The translations under genes were made by a program, and so were the position numbers. Below, piece by piece: positions 8,401-9,399 of a stretch of DNA of 9,399 nt. Each line of letters opens with the position of its first letter. Position 1 is the first letter of the stretch. The stretch is from positions 1-9,399 of the forward strand of contig JAIRTQ010000055.1 in assembly GCA_031254835.1 (NCBI GenBank), written 5' to 3'. This DNA is from Puniceicoccales bacterium. GTDB lineage: Bacteria; Verrucomicrobiota; Verrucomicrobiia; Opitutales; JAIRLM01. A model generated the notes under the pieces. It did not search any database and was not told where the DNA came from. It saw nothing but the letters and a program-made list of their open reading frames with translations.

Positions 8401-9399
8401 CGCAATGAACGCCGATGACCAGCTCTCTTTCCCTTCGTCTCGCTGGGAATGCACCAGCTTTAGTCAAACCGCACTATCACCCTGCATAGGTAGTACGGGA
8501 ACGCCCTTCAATGTATCGAATCAGGGACAACAATTTTCGGGGCATCAGTCAATTGATGAGACAACGCCACTTTGCATCGCCAGCAAAGCAGAAAAGGATC
8601 TTCGGGAAGGCAAATCCGTTTTATTTGAGCTTCGTTCAAGGGATCCAGAAAGCCTAGCGCCGGTCTCCGTAGCTGATCTTTTCACTGCGCAGCAGAACGC
8701 AGCCAATAAAAAGCCGCAAAAGGTACGAGCCCTCATGGACGCAGCCGGCCTATTCAAACATTTAAGCAATGAGGACGTCGCCAGGCAGATGCTCGAACAG
8801 TGCGATCCGCAGGTCCAGCGCTGTGTGTTCTATCACGATGGCTTTTGGATAGCGGTTGGAAGGGATGGCAGTCGCATTAGGCTTAGCGATACGAGCGAAA
8901 AGGCCGTGCGGAAAGACGCCGGCTTAAGTCGCGAAGAAATCGCCGTATTCTACGATCAGGCCCACTGCACGGGCACAGATTTCAAGATTGCACTGGACGC
9001 CCACGGCACCGTCACGGTTCATCGACAGACGCCCATCAGCGATTTGAATCAGGCCATCTTGCGTGAGCGCCAGTTTTTAAGCACGCAGAGGGTAGATGTT
9101 TGCGCTGTCGACATGGACATATTTGCAGACAAGGGGTCGTTAGCTAGCGCCAATGAAATGGCCGACCGATACATTGCTCTCGTCCAATCGGCCGGAGAAA
9201 ATGAAGAAAAAAAGGTCGGAGAAAAAAAATTCGAATGCTACAAGAAGGAAGCCCGCAGTGCCATGCTCCGCATCGTGCAAGAAAAATACTTTGAGCTGTC
9301 AGCGCAACGCGATCAATTGGTGCGCAAAGGACCGGCAATGAGAACACTCTACCGCCGTCGCATAATAAGATTAGGAGAAGAAATTCGGCAAACTGCCAC
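2480..9399 (+). CDS. Giant SF2-like ATPase, DUF3638/DUF3645-related (3' end outside window)
   Basis: An uninterrupted frame of at least 2,306 codons, followed codon by codon, with no stop before the window ends. The N-terminus is Ser/Gly-rich (GSGSGS at 20-25). A hydrophobic, aromatic patch lies at 210-230, a probably beta-rich part near 755-890, and an Ala/Glu/Ser linker at 1258-1280 precedes charged, helical-looking sequence to about 1360. None of residues 1-1490 is recognised. The ATPase core follows. It has IIQLMMGGGKTS with P-loop K1535, a Ia-like VALVVN strand (1553-1558), a Ib-like segment near 1619-1623, a coiled coil (~1635-1677) and D1690-E-C-H as Walker B. STGTP is at 2005-2009, YDQAHCTGTDFK at 2158-2169 and QAILRERQ with QR at 2191-2204. 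A highly charged Lys/Glu tail follows. From family knowledge, eukaryotic DUF3638 proteins have QLNMGEGKSS-like P-loops and DUF3645 has a DEAHTRGTDLK-like motif. The match is by motif and order, not by search. Function is unknown: nucleic-acid or protein remodelling are both possible. ATG at 2480 is the first start after an in-frame TAA at 2468-2470. Confidence 0.9.
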   Translation, partial: MPLNPYGSDASTSLFRPISGSGSGSAVRNNLASSVASITSSTTLAKCNTHAYSFAQNLSILDDYVAEASEICAAARLADDTNTDRHLELVSSSIMKVMGFLRDPELAQDICGVCRHSTPNEDGTLGTGSVRFRKIPFDAAEEEPIFSFAGKRYLLTYARPERSPEEELRDLTAKLELCAKEAANIGLLQCKNAQMALGLAHENIRGAAGFFTRIAYALIPLRKWIYLPFYERTRSSTARLEKLSRGLILKKDYSLLADGEKARVEFGDSLLSGREIAAIRATSLQIANDIGNLRRINVFDQNEPENEPIVLPSEEGGYPAFLQKLGSVDGRGRTAKFTDKLILTPTSRESLRRICQRFADPVDMDGLLQVLCGDPPGTDATKNALRQYNSRISAFASLAASCHSDLPDYLFRSGGLPKYLVEIPSEGGKVSELFTAACSSAGESAGIAGRSEALRISSQNALSHDELAALDIIVRDPTRRAGTAILNFPSYKFAQHGDSSPSACVRDFRTRSDAYLSDQKAVEVFGVIIQSNPAIRKKAQKMALKLLEQKFAEVRDNAEACGLAMEHIFALQRIMAVTLQAERQSRGSGASATGAEEEKLLHLVQALHEHISGRWVSNPSSVNDREICVFCQAARICEVTFGKKTSSNGAALLAYLATNPNCGFMELGRLSPAGAASPADMLGGCRGGEEVVSFIVAKGKNLLGEENANRDRLIADLTSALKIISLDFRYDFANGIIVDDGTGRPIGRRGVKPPIWSKLVIDEGHERVESTDSTELVRVDGCVHVNSETHETVRIDPSTGKQQTLLAVGGEMKFSFLADFVLFRDGDGCHAFHHSDLRQEVFTIQNVENEWKIFLPVPEHRELIFVPARNARMKVGHLAVFDEQNKPDMIIPLFNNRTDQQQQLRSQSIDGKSVLVEHIHGAETGLHAIPTPSFLIGNLFPYSDFGYFSEIGGKVIVAKIVGKEVFRFDRESRKLIVAPHEKTHADYIANVSLMNAIIDACRADNPVMPTEEQIEFLCEFMQSWSDRADDETVRESIIRATCGIMLLLNAKNASELSIKSRNLLVKSLQKVVARFPLSPIEMTTVHTLTETLYSLHKNKVDNEVGDTDLSFETMRHNFDIEADALYKSLWGMWQTALPDDKEAILQAAMAMASLAAACVAPNEQKQWNQRCEDIKKQKAVQNLTALEISTKKRRSSDVAPAAAPVLVKFGAVAGFHGTDLVNEEKVDGSDINMAAVGYGPLCTLVDIESLQDVIDAEAPSTESEAGTVAAAEAATDLKTALQQYRERERASKVLHADLFQGRMTELAANFELMEARLLTAKQSLAAQVGDVHEICDALDRKITEFMLDLPDETVKQKRILGQLDNPTRDAVLWLWFHSLERGEDGKFAINRARFYDEYRRRYDDSLTNPSQVDVLITAAQNFLIAKTNCDAADARLAAFVRFETRARAHMRAGGRDLGLIQEAFGEFVQTLAAARTFDPNENLFTLWFEYAAGMRLLPGKKAILDGIEKRFAGERTNYTDTEIGVIIQLMMGGGKTSVVISQAIALLSGKGRVALVVNDASQHNTMCNTLKILQEERFDQGFREIPYDINEVRKIAALRDLRDTIYSARQNGSGVAAMSVTIRAVLVQLWQSIAHTQRLERRISELERTMPPNKGELQKLRAQLKAYEERLSLCREIVTGIHGFCIQIGDECHLNWDPLISVNVSEGTKQKFTTAQGKGICEFFATYDNWTTNSSIGKEAVLRIQSGQRPLRRHMENFAEAQLRRLGMWAQESSSRADFQNKARVAFLLGKCDGLEDDGSTRTGFQLDRKTVLEQFSNDEAAREQFLLCVAQMQTFYATSLKKFMEDFGLCRKNGKVTVSPYRAANTPSPGQFANPLENANATFLTYLRLRKADAPAHHLSLFHEQVSRSVADVSAGRAPKVRAFLETKYERLMGRIFDSNGSTTDRKAAENELVAALAATRDGSLVDYLELVFAMNADDQLSFPSSRWECTSFSQTALSPCIGSTGTPFNVSNQGQQFSGHQSIDETTPLCIASKAEKDLREGKSVLFELRSRDPESLAPVSVADLFTAQQNAANKKPQKVRALMDAAGLFKHLSNEDVARQMLEQCDPQVQRCVFYHDGFWIAVGRDGSRIRLSDTSEKAVRKDAGLSREEIAVFYDQAHCTGTDFKIALDAHGTVTVHRQTPISDLNQAILRERQFLSTQRVDVCAVDMDIFADKGSLASANEMADRYIALVQSAGENEEKKVGEKKFECYKKEARSAMLRIVQEKYFELSAQRDQLVRKGPAMRTLYRRRIIRLGEEIRQTA
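7067..9091 (+). other. Superfamily-2-type ATPase motif set inside the giant protein
   Basis: Residues 1530-2204 of the giant protein carry the ordered motifs of a two-lobed P-loop ATPase. The P-loop MMGGGKTS has K1535 and T1536 for phosphate and magnesium binding. DECH at 1690-1693 is the Walker B/motif II box. STGTP (2005-2009) sits where helicases have motif III (SAT-like) or a lobe boundary. DQAHCTGTDFK (2159-2169) corresponds to motif V and to the DUF3645 signature. QAILRERQ plus QR (2191-2204) resembles motif VI with candidate arginine fingers R2195, R2197 and R2204. The spacings (155 residues from P-loop to DECH, 315 from DECH to STGTP) are long for a plain helicase and leave room for inserted domains. 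Confidence 0.75.
7382..7510 (+). other. Predicted coiled coil between motif Ib and the DECH box
   Basis: Residues ~1635-1677 read as two Leu/Glu/Arg-rich helical stretches (QRLERRISELERTM and ELQKLRAQLKAYEERL) separated by a PPNKG turn, which suggests an antiparallel helical hairpin. It projects from the first lobe of the ATPase just before Walker B. Such a hairpin could couple ATP turnover to movement or bind a partner; this is inferred from residue pattern only. Confidence 0.55.

Noticed and set aside
2480..9399. Giant gene as an adhesin, large toxin or polyketide/peptide synthetase
   Set aside because: No signal peptide, no tandem repeats, and no carrier, condensation or glycosyltransferase motifs were seen; the only clear motif set is that of an SF2-like ATPase.

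Overview
The window holds two gene blocks that diverge from a short AT-rich spacer. On the minus strand (positions 2380 to 1) lies a protein-export pair: yajC, then a fused secDF that leaves the window before its C-terminus. On the plus strand a single reading frame opens at 2480 and is still open at 9399, giving at least 2,306 codons with no stop. I translated this frame line by line and found no frameshift. No RNA genes, CRISPR arrays, insertion sequences or long repeats were seen.

The organism is a bacterium, shown by YajC and a fused SecDF. The SecF half carries FSAPMVAAILMIVGYS followed by NDTIV. To my memory that resembles the SecDF of Verrucomicrobiota (Opitutae-like), and the fusion also fits Chlamydiota. 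A PVC-group bacterium, possibly host-associated, is my best inference, but it rests on recall without an alignment.

yajC and secDF are 28 bases apart, face the same way and probably form one operon. SecDF uses the proton gradient to complete export through SecYEG, and YajC is its small membrane partner. Two aspartates of the SecDF proton path are visible.

The plus-strand giant is the most interesting object here. Its first ~1,490 residues match no family I recognise. From about residue 1,490 it becomes a superfamily-2-type ATPase/helicase-like core. It has a GGGKTS P-loop (1532-1537), DECH (1690-1693), STGTP (2005-2009), DQAHCTGTDFK (2159-2169) and a QAILRERQ...QR segment (2191-2204). The order and the wording around these motifs recall the very large eukaryotic DUF3638/DUF3645 proteins and their relatives in intracellular bacteria. 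The substrate and function are unknown. Nothing in the sequence links this protein functionally to the Sec genes; they only share the intergenic spacer.
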